A DNA stretch of 20,282 nt, from contig JBFHER010000044.1 of NCBI GenBank assembly GCA_041584055.1, forward strand, positions 1-20,282, in the 5' to 3' direction. Below, piece by piece: positions 1 through 8,072 of the stretch. Each line of letters starts with the position of its first letter. Positions within the stretch are counted from its first letter, which is position 1. The position numbers and the translations under genes were made by a program. The notes under the pieces were generated by a model, which worked only from the letters and a program-made list of their open reading frames with translations, had not been told where the DNA came from and made no database searches. This stretch comes from JBFHER01 sp041584055. Lineage in GTDB: Bacteria; Bacteroidota; Bacteroidia; Bacteroidales; UBA5342.

Positions 1-1329
1 AGTGGTCGTAAAGATAAGATTACCGAAATCGCCATTTTCATTCATGACGGAAAAAAAATCGTTAAAGAATATCAAACGCTTATCAACCCCGAGTGCAACA
101 TCCCTTATAACATAACACAGTTGACCGGCATCAATAATGAGATGGTTGAAAATGCACCGCGTTTTTACGAAGTTGCCAAAGACATTGTTGAGATCACTGC
201 TGAATGCATATTTGTGGCTCACAATGTGACGTTTGATTATGGATTTGTAAAAGCTGAGTTTCAACAACTTGGTTTTAGTTATCAGCGGGAAACACTGTGT
301 ACGGTTAAACTGTCCAGAAAATATTTACCTGGACATCGGTCCTATAGCCTTGGCAATTTATGCAACGATCTGAACATAGGCATCAACGGAAGGCACCGCG
401 CGGGAGGAGATGCCCTTGCCACCTGTGAATTATTTGATATCCTGCTTGAGAAGAACGGGGGGGAGTTATTCCTGCCAGAAAACCGCATTTTCAGTAAAAA
501 AAACCTGCATCCCTCCATGGACACTGAAAAAATTCTTTCTTTACCTGACGAATGCGGGGTGTATTACTTCTACAACCAACGGCATGATCTCATTTACATT
601 GGCAAGAGTAAAAACATAAAAAAAAGGGTGCTGCAGCATATTAATAATATAAAATCATCCCGAGCCATGAAAATGGTTTCTGAAATTACCGACATTGATT
701 TTGTACTTACGGGCAGCGAGTTGATTGCTTTGCTGAAGGAATCGCATGAGATAAAACAGGAAAAACCGCTATACAACAGGGCACAACGTCGTTCTGTGTA
801 TCATTATGGTGCATTTCTGAAAGGGGATGCCAGCGGTTATCTCAACATTGACATTCGAAAAATTGAAGATGAAGACCCCATCACTTCCTTCACTTCAATG
901 GAAGAAGCAAAGGCTTCCATTGAGCGACTTTGCAAGAAATATGAACTTTGTCAGAAGCTTTGTGGTTTATACAAACACGAAGGACCTTGTTTCCAATATC
1001 AAATCAGGGAATGCAAGGGTGCATGCATGGGAGAGGAATTCCCTTTTTCGTACAACGCACGTGTTGAAGAGATGCTGCACGCCATCCAGTACAGCGCTCC
1101 GAACATGATTATTTTTGACAAAGGCAGAAATGCAAATGAGAAGGCAATTGTATGGATTGAAAAAGGCAAATATTGCGGTTATGGCTACTTCCCTGAAGAG
1201 GATGCTGTTGGTTCAGCTTATCATTTAAAAGAATACATAGACAGCTACAGTGATAACCGTGAAGTACAACAGATTATCAATTCATATTTAAACAAGAACA
1301 AACGGATTAAAACACATAAATTCAAATGA
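1..1329 (+). CDS. DEDDh exonuclease / GIY-YIG nuclease fusion protein (5' end missing)
   Basis: The reading frame is open from the first base of the window, so the start and the first exonuclease motif lie upstream. A start at base 121 would cut into the exonuclease fold. Numbering codon 1 as bases 1-3, residues 1 to about 150 resemble the DnaQ-type DEDDh 3'-5' exonuclease, with the TGINNEM segment, an AHN-x-TFDYGF motif (Asp79) and a final H-x4-D motif (His132, Asp137). Residues about 182-262 form a GIY-YIG nuclease domain (GVYYFYN, then LIYIGKSKNIKKR) with a candidate catalytic Glu in GSELIALLKE. A cysteine-rich segment follows, as in UvrC- and Cho-like proteins. The same exonuclease plus UvrC-like nuclease arrangement is known in many bacteria, where a role in DNA repair is assumed. 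The stop overlaps the next start (ATGA), so the two genes are probably translationally coupled. The domain calls are strong; the cellular role is inferred. Confidence 0.88.
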   Translation, partial: SGRKDKITEIAIFIHDGKKIVKEYQTLINPECNIPYNITQLTGINNEMVENAPRFYEVAKDIVEITAECIFVAHNVTFDYGFVKAEFQQLGFSYQRETLCTVKLSRKYLPGHRSYSLGNLCNDLNIGINGRHRAGGDALATCELFDILLEKNGGELFLPENRIFSKKNLHPSMDTEKILSLPDECGVYYFYNQRHDLIYIGKSKNIKKRVLQHINNIKSSRAMKMVSEITDIDFVLTGSELIALLKESHEIKQEKPLYNRAQRRSVYHYGAFLKGDASGYLNIDIRKIEDEDPITSFTSMEEAKASIERLCKKYELCQKLCGLYKHEGPCFQYQIRECKGACMGEEFPFSYNARVEEMLHAIQYSAPNMIIFDKGRNANEKAIVWIEKGKYCGYGYFPEEDAVGSAYHLKEYIDSYSDNREVQQIINSYLNKNKRIKTHKFK

Positions 1330-3146
1330 AGCACCAACTAACAGACTGGCTACCCACTTCTATGAAAGAGATGAAACTTCATCAATGGGATGAAGTGGAT
1401 ATTGTCTTGTTTACCGGTGATGCTTACATCGATCACCCTTCGTTTGGTGCAGCTGTTATTGGCCGTGTGCTGGAAGCTGAAGGGTACAAGGTGGCCATTG
1501 TACCACAACCAAACTGGCAGGATGATTTACGTGACTTTAAAAAATTTGGAAGACCCCGCCTCTTTTTTGCAGTAACAGCCGGCAATATGGACTCCATGGT
1601 GAATCATTATACGGCCAACCGTCGTTTGCGAAGTAACGATGCATACACTGCGGAAGGACGGGCAGGTGCCAGACCGGATTATCCCACGAATGTGTACACA
1701 AAAATTCTAAAACGCTTATACCCGGAGGTACCGGTCATCATTGGCGGCATTGAAGCATCCCAGCGCCGTTTCACCCATTATGATTACTGGCAGGACAGGT
1801 TATTACCATCTATTTTAGTACAATCCGATGCCGATCTACTTGTTTATGGCATGGGAGAACGCTCCATTGTTGACATAGCAAATGAATTGAATAAAGGCAT
1901 TCCTGTGCGAGGTTTGGAACATATTCCTCAAACCGCTTTCATCAGAAATGCAAAAGAGATATCAACACATAAACACTGGAGAGATAAACTACTGTCCAGT
2001 CATGAAACATGCTTGCAGGACAAGGTCTTGTTTGCAGATAACTTTAAAAAAATTGAGATTGAATCAAACAGACAATCGGAGATACGCCTTTTGCAAGACA
2101 TTGGAGATAAACGATTGGTAGTAAATCCTCCTCAACCATTGATGAAAGGAGATTATCTTGATAAAATACACGCATTACCGTACACCCGACTGCCTCATCC
2201 ACGCTACAAAGGCAAGCATTTTCCAGCGTATGAAATGATCAAGTTTTCAGTGAACCTACATCGAGGTTGTTTTGGGGGTTGCAGTTTTTGTACCATCTCT
2301 GCCCACCAGGGAAAATTCGTTACCAGCCGCTCTCAAAATTCAGTTTTGGAAGAAGTGAAGAAATTATCTCAGATGGAGGACTTCAAAGGATATCTTTCCG
2401 ATTTAGGGGGTCCGTCAGCCAACATGTACAAAATGGAAGGAAAAGATTTATCCATTTGTGAAAAATGCATCCGGGCATCCTGCATTGATCCTACAATCTG
2501 CGATAACCTGAATACTGATCATCAACCCATGATTGATTTGTACAAGGCTGTAGATGAGTTGCCTTCTATCAAGAAAAGTTTTGTTGGCAGTGGCGTTCGT
2601 TACGATCTCTTACTTGAACCCGGCACAGGCAAGCCTGCATCACCGGATAAAGAGAGATATTTGAAAGAACTGGTTGTGAATCATATTTCAGGCCGATTAA
2701 AAGTTGCTCCGGAACATACAGAGAAAGAAGTACTTAAACTAATGCGAAAACCGCCGTATGAATTGTTTACGGCATTTCAAAAACACTTCGAAACAATCAA
2801 CAGGGAGGCCGGTTTAAAACAACAGCTCATCCCCTATTTTATTTCCAGTCACCCGGGATGTCAACAGGAAGACATGGCTGAGCTGGCGATAAAAACTAAA
2901 AACAGTGGATTCCAACTTGAACAGGTACAGGACTTCACGCCAACCCCCATGACACTGGCAACGGTCATATATTATTCCGGTGTAAATCCATATACGGGAA
3001 AGAAAATGTTTACTGCCAGAACCAAAGAACAAAAGCTTGCACAAAAGGATTTTTTCTTCTGGTACAAACGAGAATCTAAAAATGCCATTCGCAACACGCT
3101 GAAAAAAATTGGACGGGAGGATTTGATTGGAAAGTTGCTCGGATGA
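1326..3146 (+). CDS. YgiQ family radical SAM protein (UPF0313)
   Basis: This 606-residue protein carries the radical SAM cluster motif C-x3-C-x2-C at Cys315, Cys319 and Cys322, inside HRGCFGGCSFCTIS. This motif would hold a [4Fe-4S] cluster that cleaves S-adenosylmethionine. The N-terminal third (FTGDAYIDHPSFG; GGIEASQRRFTHYDYW) matches the UPF0313 N-terminal domain typical of YgiQ. The C-terminal part keeps SGRLKVAPEHTE and QDFTPTPMT, also characteristic of the family. A second cysteine group (CEKCIRASC) lies around residue 380. The protein is somewhat shorter than E. coli YgiQ, as far as I recall, with no sign of truncation. The substrate of the family is unknown. The start ATG overlaps the stop of the upstream nuclease gene by 4 nt, implying one operon. 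No convincing hairpin terminator follows, only a T-rich stretch just after the stop codon. Confidence 0.93.
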   Translation: MKHQLTDWLPTSMKEMKLHQWDEVDIVLFTGDAYIDHPSFGAAVIGRVLEAEGYKVAIVPQPNWQDDLRDFKKFGRPRLFFAVTAGNMDSMVNHYTANRRLRSNDAYTAEGRAGARPDYPTNVYTKILKRLYPEVPVIIGGIEASQRRFTHYDYWQDRLLPSILVQSDADLLVYGMGERSIVDIANELNKGIPVRGLEHIPQTAFIRNAKEISTHKHWRDKLLSSHETCLQDKVLFADNFKKIEIESNRQSEIRLLQDIGDKRLVVNPPQPLMKGDYLDKIHALPYTRLPHPRYKGKHFPAYEMIKFSVNLHRGCFGGCSFCTISAHQGKFVTSRSQNSVLEEVKKLSQMEDFKGYLSDLGGPSANMYKMEGKDLSICEKCIRASCIDPTICDNLNTDHQPMIDLYKAVDELPSIKKSFVGSGVRYDLLLEPGTGKPASPDKERYLKELVVNHISGRLKVAPEHTEKEVLKLMRKPPYELFTAFQKHFETINREAGLKQQLIPYFISSHPGCQQEDMAELAIKTKNSGFQLEQVQDFTPTPMTLATVIYYSGVNPYTGKKMFTARTKEQKLAQKDFFFWYKRESKNAIRNTLKKIGREDLIGKLLG

Positions 3147-3224
3147 TTTTTTGAGTTTTTCCGAAAAAGATAGCCGCAGACATTCGATTCATCTTCTGTT
3201 AAGCAATTATTTGCATAGAAGACA

Positions 3225-3255
3225 TTGTCTTTGTCTCATCTTTTATTTATATTTG
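3225..3255 (+). promoter_or_regulatory. Bacteroidota-type promoter for the patatin-like gene
   Basis: TTG at 3225-3227, a 20-bp spacer, and TATATTTG at 3248-3255 match the TTTG (-33) / TAnnTTTG (-7) consensus of the Bacteroidota primary sigma factor. Transcription would start near 3262, giving a leader of about 80 nt ahead of the ATG at 3345. It implies that the lipase gene is transcribed separately from ygiQ. Confidence 0.55.
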
Positions 3256-3344
3256 ATCTAATTAAAACCTCACGCAATGCAATATGCACCCCAATAATAT
3301 TGCCAAAAAGCTATTGATTTCTAATAACTTTAATAATACATCAA

Positions 3345-4376
3345 ATGAAAAAGGTTAGGATTTTATCAATTGACGGAGGAGGAATCAGAGGAATATTACC
3401 CGGTGTAATTTTAACACAACTGGAATTAAAACTTAGGCAACAAACAAACAACAATGATCTTCGTTTGTCTGAGATGTTTGATTTTATGGCTGGCACAAGC
3501 ACCGGAGGCATTTTAACATTGGCATATCTTACGCCAGACACGACGAACAAACCCAAATTCACATCTCAGGAAGCTGTTAATTTATACCTTGACAGAGGTG
3601 ATGAAATTTTCAGTGTCAACATATGGCAGAAAATGAAAAGTGGCATTGGCCTGACCGATGAAAAATACAATGCCTCGGCACTGGAAAAAGCATTGAACGA
3701 CAATTTTGAGAATAAAAAGCTCAGTGAACTCCTAAAACCATGCATTGTATGCTCTTACGATGTTAAAAATGGGCGGCCTCATTTTTTCAGACAACACAAG
3801 GCATCCAATCCAATTTATAATTTCCTTGTCAGGGATGTGGCAAGGGCAACATCCGCCGCGCCAACCTATTTTGAAACAGCTCTGGTTAAAAACGAAATCG
3901 GCACCCCATTTCCGCTGATTGATGGCGGTGTTTTTGCCAACAACCCAAGCCTTGTGGCCTATTCAGAAGTTCGCAATATGGATCTTGTGGGCATTAAAAC
4001 TCCCACAGCAAAAGATATGATGATCGTTTCCATAGGGACCGGATCGAATGCAGAATCCTACGATTATGAAAAAACAAAAGATTGGGGAGCTGCGAGCTGG
4101 ATAAAACCCATCATTGAGATCATGATGTCAGGTAATTCGCAAACCGTTCACCACCATCTGCATAAGATATTTGGCACCCTTGACGATAAAGATAAATCCG
4201 ATTACCACAGACTTGAACCAAAGGTTGTAAATGCAAAACCAGACATGGACAATGCCAGTGAAGAAAATATGCAGAAACTGAAAGAAGATGCATTAAGTTA
4301 TCTTTCTCAGAGTGCCATTGACGACGAACTGGATCGGATTGCAGAAAAACTGATCAGGTATGGAGACGGGGTTTGA
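3345..4376 (+). CDS. Patatin-like phospholipase / acyl hydrolase
   Basis: The 343-residue protein has the full patatin signature. There is a glycine-rich oxyanion loop DGGGIRG at residues 10-16, the nucleophile Ser52 in GTSTGG, and the catalytic Asp193 in the DGG-x-FANNP motif. Together these form the Ser-Asp dyad of patatin lipases, which cut acyl chains from membrane lipids. There is no signal peptide or membrane segment, so it should act in the cytoplasm or at the inner face of the membrane. It has its own promoter-like sequence and a 198-bp gap upstream, and it converges on larE, so it appears to be a single-gene unit. Related patatins act as effectors in CBASS anti-phage systems (CapV), but no cyclase or other CBASS gene is visible here. 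A housekeeping lipid-remodelling role is equally possible. The substrate cannot be read from the sequence. Confidence 0.9.
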   Translation: MKKVRILSIDGGGIRGILPGVILTQLELKLRQQTNNNDLRLSEMFDFMAGTSTGGILTLAYLTPDTTNKPKFTSQEAVNLYLDRGDEIFSVNIWQKMKSGIGLTDEKYNASALEKALNDNFENKKLSELLKPCIVCSYDVKNGRPHFFRQHKASNPIYNFLVRDVARATSAAPTYFETALVKNEIGTPFPLIDGGVFANNPSLVAYSEVRNMDLVGIKTPTAKDMMIVSIGTGSNAESYDYEKTKDWGAASWIKPIIEIMMSGNSQTVHHHLHKIFGTLDDKDKSDYHRLEPKVVNAKPDMDNASEENMQKLKEDALSYLSQSAIDDELDRIAEKLIRYGDGV

Positions 4377-4414
4377 AAGCCTTTATTACCAAATACCACA
4401 GCGGTTAACTCAGA

Positions 4415-5269
4415 CTAAGAGAGCACCCGCCATTTTTCATTTTTTTTGTCTTGGGTGCTTAACACCTCGTTCAGACTCCCGGATCGATAGCCTTCAAGGT
4501 CGACAGTAACGTAGGTGTATCCCAAAGCCTTGAGACCGGTGATTACTTTTTGCCGGGTGTCATCCACAAAAAAGTTCGGTATCATTGATGGTGCAACCTC
4601 TATCTTGATGGTTTTCCCCTGATGTCTGGCCCTGATGCCTTTGAACCCCAGATCTGCAAGTAAATTCTCCGCGGAATCTACCATCCTAAGCTTATCGAGT
4701 GTAATTTTCTCGCCATAAGGAAAACGCGAGGACAAACAGGCAAGTGCCTCCTTGTTCCATGTTGGAATATTAAATTGCCGGGACAAAAATCTTATTTCGT
4801 CTTTGGTCAGATGTACTTCCTGCAAGGGACTGCGCACGCCTAGCTCCCGGAGCGCCCTTTTTCCGGGGCGATGATCTCCTTTATCATCCTCGTTTGATCC
4901 ATCCACCATGTGATGAATCCCTTCATCAGTGATAATTTTAGCAATGTCGGTAAACAATTCCTTTTTACAAAAATAACACCGGTCCACTGGATTCTTCACA
5001 AAGTCGTCACGCTGCATTTCGTTTGTTGAAATAACGCGAAGCCTTGCTCCTATTTTCGCGGCGACATCCACTGCCAGACTGTATTCCCGTGATGGATAAG
5101 TTGGAGATACGGCCAAAATCGCAGTGACCTTCGTACCCAATGCCTCCACTGCCGCATGCAACAAAAAGGAGCTATCCACACCTCCGGAATACGCAACAAC
5201 CACCTCTCCCATTTCCTTTAAAACCGCCAGCAGGCGGATATATTTTTCTTGTGCTGAATGCATGATCAT
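4415..5269 (-). CDS. larE: LarE-type ATP-dependent sulfur transferase
   Basis: The protein belongs to the PP-loop ATP pyrophosphatases, with the adenylating motif SGGVDSS at residues 26-32 counted from the ATG at 5263. LarE inserts sulfur into the pyridinium-dicarboxylate precursor of the nickel-pincer nucleotide, the cofactor of lactate racemase. Cys96 and Cys99 (DRCYFCKK) and Cys176 (ACLSSRFPYG) are present. Cys176 matches the sacrificial cysteine of the single-cysteine enzymes. Having all three cysteines fits the LarE class that holds a [4Fe-4S] cluster and can act repeatedly. The frame stays open up to 5449, but the extra N-terminal residues look non-coding and would run into the neighbouring terminator. 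The start is therefore ATG 5269 or 5263. No larA, larB or larC is in the window. The family is confident; the precise substrate is inferred. Confidence 0.85.
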   Translation of the reverse strand: MIMHSAQEKYIRLLAVLKEMGEVVVAYSGGVDSSFLLHAAVEALGTKVTAILAVSPTYPSREYSLAVDVAAKIGARLRVISTNEMQRDDFVKNPVDRCYFCKKELFTDIAKIITDEGIHHMVDGSNEDDKGDHRPGKRALRELGVRSPLQEVHLTKDEIRFLSRQFNIPTWNKEALACLSSRFPYGEKITLDKLRMVDSAENLLADLGFKGIRARHQGKTIKIEVAPSMIPNFFVDDTRQKVITGLKALGYTYVTVDLEGYRSGSLNEVLSTQDKKNEKWRVLS

Positions 5270-5315
5270 TTGATTTAACTGATACGTGAGGTAACACATA
5301 AACGTTTTGAAGAAA

Positions 5316-5333
5316 GAGATGTTTAAACATCTC
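5316..5333. promoter_or_regulatory. Perfect 18-bp palindrome upstream of larE
   Basis: GAGATGTTTAAACATCTC is a perfect inverted repeat with no spacer. It lies about 47 bp upstream of the larE start, between larE and the terminator of the next gene. Its position and symmetry would suit a dimeric regulator's operator. It could also form a 5' leader hairpin. It is not followed by a T-tract in either direction, so it is not a terminator. No matching copy was noticed elsewhere in the window. Confidence 0.4.
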
Positions 5334-5432
5334 GTGATAATCACAATCTTTTTTTTATAAACCGAAAATAGAAGGTGCAGTTTACTTTTTCTCTTAATGC
5401 TAGCCCTGCAGACAAGCTTGTGCAGAAAGCAC

Positions 5433-5460
5433 AAAAAAAGGACAACCAAACTGGTTGTCC
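5433..5460 (-). terminator. Rho-independent terminator of the secreted-protein gene
   Basis: On the minus strand a perfect 9-bp stem (GGACAACCA / TGGTTGTCC) with a 3-nt loop is followed directly by seven T residues. It lies about 40 bp past the stop of the gene ending at 5499, so it should end that transcript and separate it from larE. Confidence 0.88.
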
Positions 5461-5498
5461 CCTCCTAACTATATATGAGAAAATATTGCCTTATGTTT

Positions 5499-6659
5499 TT
5501 ATTGTGAAACCAATAACATTTCCTGATCTACCTTTGCTTTGGATTCAAAACTTATAATTTCTGTCAGGTAAAATTCCACATCATTGAGGTAAATCTGCAC
5601 ATCGTTGTAGGCATGCTTTTCAGGCCTAACAACCTGATTGAATTTGTATTTTGCACTGCTCCCGGGTTTTATCGTAATTTCTGAGTTTTCAAGATTCAGT
5701 GGCTTTAAATTAAAATAGCTTGCCAATTTAAGCTTCATCTCTTTGCTTGGATGTGGATTATAGATATCAACCAATCCTTCAATTTCATGCTTTTGTTTTG
5801 TTTCAGAAATATATCCATTTGTTTTAAGAGAACAAACTGGCGCATAGTAAGTCACTTTTGCATTCGCATAGGCTGAAGCTCCTGTTTCGATGATTCGTGC
5901 GCTACTGCTAAGATCATACAAATACTTACCTCCCACAAAATCTGTTTCAGACACTTCGATGCAATCCACACAAACCATGCCATTTAAAACAACAGAAGAA
6001 CGAATATCTGTCCAAATTTTATTGTTACCGGCATCAATCACCGAAACAATTTCATTGCGTTCTTCGCTTACCTGATGAACATCTTTAAATGAATATTTCT
6101 GGCGATTCTCAATTATAGTGCTGTAAAAATTCAAGGTCGTCAGTGTTTCTCCATCCAAAGGCTTAAACTCACTTGCGACTTCAAAGCTCAAGTCAACAAA
6201 CTTACCTGCAGGAACGCTGACATATCCGGAATCATCCACCCCCTTCAAGCGAAGCGCCTGTCCGTTGACCAATTCACTAATTTTTACATACAGAATTTTA
6301 TACGGATTTGTATTGGATACCTTCAATTCACCTTTTATAAAGTATAATTTTTTAGGAGCAAGGCGATTTACTTTGATCTGATAGTTTAAATTTACCTTTT
6401 CTCCTGCAAGCAATTCAATGTTATCATTCTCAAACGTTTTAGTGATACGCCAATCATAACACGACACAAGCTGCGTGGAAACAGTTTTCTCTATTTTTGG
6501 CAAATACTGCCGCTCCATCGTCAGGCTGGCAATTGGAATCTGATCTGCAGCGGGTTGTTTATTATCGGGACCTTCGTCTCCATTTGTCTTTGCACTAAGT
6601 GTCAGCAATGCACTCAGAATTAAAACGATAGCGGTGCTAAATCTGATTATATTTTTCAT
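5499..6659 (-). CDS. Exported protein of unknown function
   Basis: I do not recognise a family for this 386-residue protein. Residues 1 to about 23 form a signal peptide (basic MKNIIR, then a hydrophobic core ending near LSAK). There is no lipobox cysteine, so it is probably released into the periplasm or beyond. The rest is rich in alternating beta-type segments without a second membrane helix. It contains a paired-cysteine CVDC and a C-terminal half that reads like beta-sandwich repeats (NPHPSKEMKLKLASY; KPGSSAKYKFNQVV). There is no T9SS sorting tail. The start is supported by an AGGTG Shine-Dalgarno-like sequence 5-10 nt upstream of the ATG, unusual among its neighbours. A good promoter lies just upstream and a strong terminator downstream, so it is a monocistronic and probably well-expressed gene. 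An adhesive or structural envelope role is only a guess. Confidence 0.85.
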   Translation of the reverse strand: MKNIIRFSTAIVLILSALLTLSAKTNGDEGPDNKQPAADQIPIASLTMERQYLPKIEKTVSTQLVSCYDWRITKTFENDNIELLAGEKVNLNYQIKVNRLAPKKLYFIKGELKVSNTNPYKILYVKISELVNGQALRLKGVDDSGYVSVPAGKFVDLSFEVASEFKPLDGETLTTLNFYSTIIENRQKYSFKDVHQVSEERNEIVSVIDAGNNKIWTDIRSSVVLNGMVCVDCIEVSETDFVGGKYLYDLSSSARIIETGASAYANAKVTYYAPVCSLKTNGYISETKQKHEIEGLVDIYNPHPSKEMKLKLASYFNLKPLNLENSEITIKPGSSAKYKFNQVVRPEKHAYNDVQIYLNDVEFYLTEIISFESKAKVDQEMLLVSQ

Positions 6660-7165
6660 GTTTCACCTTTTGAAATTAATATAAATTCAAACTTTACATC
6701 ACAAAATTAACATATATTTTACATTAAAACAAGTTTATTCTCTGAATATTTTACTCATTATTAACCTATATTAAATGTTTAATGATGTTTTCTTCCTTTT
6801 GAACCATCATTTCACAGGTGTTTTGATTTGCTGTTGGCTTCAAAGTGTATCGCTCATGACACATTCGTTCTAAAACAGATCTCATTAGGTGACGTCATGC
6901 TAAATCATTTAACATGTTGGATAATTCTTATTTTAGTTTTACATCATTGTTTATGACAGCAAGAATGGAAATTGGGGAATGCTTATCTTAATCTCATATG
7001 TATCAGAGGAACAATTGTTTATACGTTTAAAATGTCAAAGCCATTCCCCCCGACTTCAATATCAATTGGATGCACTTGAAAGTAAAGCATTACATTCTTC
7101 AAAACATTTAGTGGTTTAAGTTGTGGGTTTCAATTTAAAATGACGTACATTTAATATGAAAAACA
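6660..7165. other. 506-bp gene-free divergent intergenic region
   Basis: This AT-rich stretch lies between two divergently transcribed genes. Near its left end it holds the promoter and ribosome-binding site of the exported protein. I found no open frame of believable length, tRNA or terminator. The only structure I could pick out is a long-range inverted repeat: GGGGAATG-CTT at 6974-6984 is complementary, with one bulged base, to AAG-C-CATTCCCC at 7038-7049. An isolated 8-bp palindrome TGACGTCA lies at 6890-6897. No TAnnTTTG promoter was found for the rightward gene. Confidence 0.6.
6702..6732 (-). promoter_or_regulatory. Bacteroidota-type promoter for the exported protein gene
   Basis: Read on the minus strand, TTG (6730-6732), a 20-bp spacer and TAATTTTG (6702-6709) match the -33/-7 consensus. 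The inferred transcription start is near 6695, giving a leader of about 35 nt that contains the AGGTG ribosome-binding sequence. Confidence 0.55.
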
Positions 7166-8044
7166 ATGATTCTAAAACAAAGCCATACCGTTCTTGATCT
7201 AAGTAATCCCGTTCGATTATCTGATTATGTTGTAGGAATTTTTTCTGTGTTGCCTTCAAAGGCAGGCATGCGTAAGGCCATCAAAAAAGGAATGGTACTT
7301 GTAAATGGGAAAACAGGAAATACAGGTCTATACCTGCATGGGGGTGAAAGAATCGATTTGTTTGAAGAAGATGAGCCTTTAAATCCAAAACCCGACTTAA
7401 AGTTGAATGTATTGTATGAAGATGATCATCTTGCTGTTATTTCAAAACCGGCAGGCGTACTTGTGAGTGGGAACAAGCTCAAAACCATCGACAATGCTTT
7501 ACCCTATGCGCTTGAAAAGAGTCAGCTAGAGGATGCTTTAACCCTACCAAGACCAGCGCATCGTCTGGATTTCGCCACTTCTGGTTTATTGCTCATCGGG
7601 AAAACACAATCTACACTGACTGCCTTAAACAAACAATTTGAAAACAGGGAAATTCATAAAACCTATTATGCTGTAACGGTAGGACTCATGAACCTGAAGG
7701 GAATAATTAACAGCACCATCGAAAACAAACAGGCTTTGACCAGATATACCCTGATTCAATCTGAACCATCCAAAAATTATCAGAAAATAAATCTGCTGGA
7801 AGTGCAGCCCGAATCCGGCAGAAAACATCAAATCCGCATACATTTGGCGAAAATAAATCATCCAATAATTGGGGATACAAAATACGGTTATGAAACCGAA
7901 TCCATAGGACAAGGTCTCTACCTACATGCAGGTAAACTGGAGTTTGTCCATCCCACAACAAAAGAACCAATGATTATCACTGATGACTTACCTAAGAAAT
8001 TCAAGCGATTGTTTAAACTAAACACTTCTCAGTTAAGCGAATGA
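7166..8044 (+). CDS. RluA-family RNA pseudouridine synthase
   Basis: This 292-residue protein converts specific uridines in rRNA or tRNA to pseudouridine. An S4-like RNA-binding segment occupies residues about 17-70 (SDYV...KAIKKGMVLVNGK). The catalytic domain follows, starting around residue 82 with LYEDDHLAVISKPAGVLV. The family motif HRLD-x2-TSG contains the catalytic Asp135. The late motif GRKHQIRIHLA, then HPIIGDTKYG, is also intact. The length is typical of the RluA/RluC/RluD group. I cannot say which uridine is modified, so no symbol is given. It stands alone: a long gap precedes it, and it converges on the large secreted-protein gene with only 28 bp between the stop codons, where I see no clear terminator hairpin. 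Confidence 0.92.
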   Translation: MILKQSHTVLDLSNPVRLSDYVVGIFSVLPSKAGMRKAIKKGMVLVNGKTGNTGLYLHGGERIDLFEEDEPLNPKPDLKLNVLYEDDHLAVISKPAGVLVSGNKLKTIDNALPYALEKSQLEDALTLPRPAHRLDFATSGLLLIGKTQSTLTALNKQFENREIHKTYYAVTVGLMNLKGIINSTIENKQALTRYTLIQSEPSKNYQKINLLEVQPESGRKHQIRIHLAKINHPIIGDTKYGYETESIGQGLYLHAGKLEFVHPTTKEPMIITDDLPKKFKRLFKLNTSQLSE

Positions 8045-8072
8045 TTTTTTTTATGGATTTATATCATGGTAG

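Noticed and set aside
4422..4459. AGCACCC ... GGGTGCT inverted repeat as a terminator between the patatin and larE genes
   Set aside because: The loop is over 20 nt and the element lies inside the larE coding end, with no T-tract after the second arm on either strand. A bidirectional terminator is not supported.
3345..5263. CBASS or similar anti-phage locus around the patatin gene
   Set aside because: The patatin neighbours are ygiQ and larE. No nucleotide cyclase, HORMA, TRIP13 or E1/E2-like gene is present.
5270..5449. N-terminal extension of larE
   Set aside because: The extra residues have no LarE character and would overlap the terminator of the upstream gene, so the start at 5269 or 5263 is preferred.
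6890..6897. TGACGTCA palindrome as a regulatory site
   Set aside because: It is only 8 bp, a single copy, and poorly placed relative to the promoters. Chance is sufficient.
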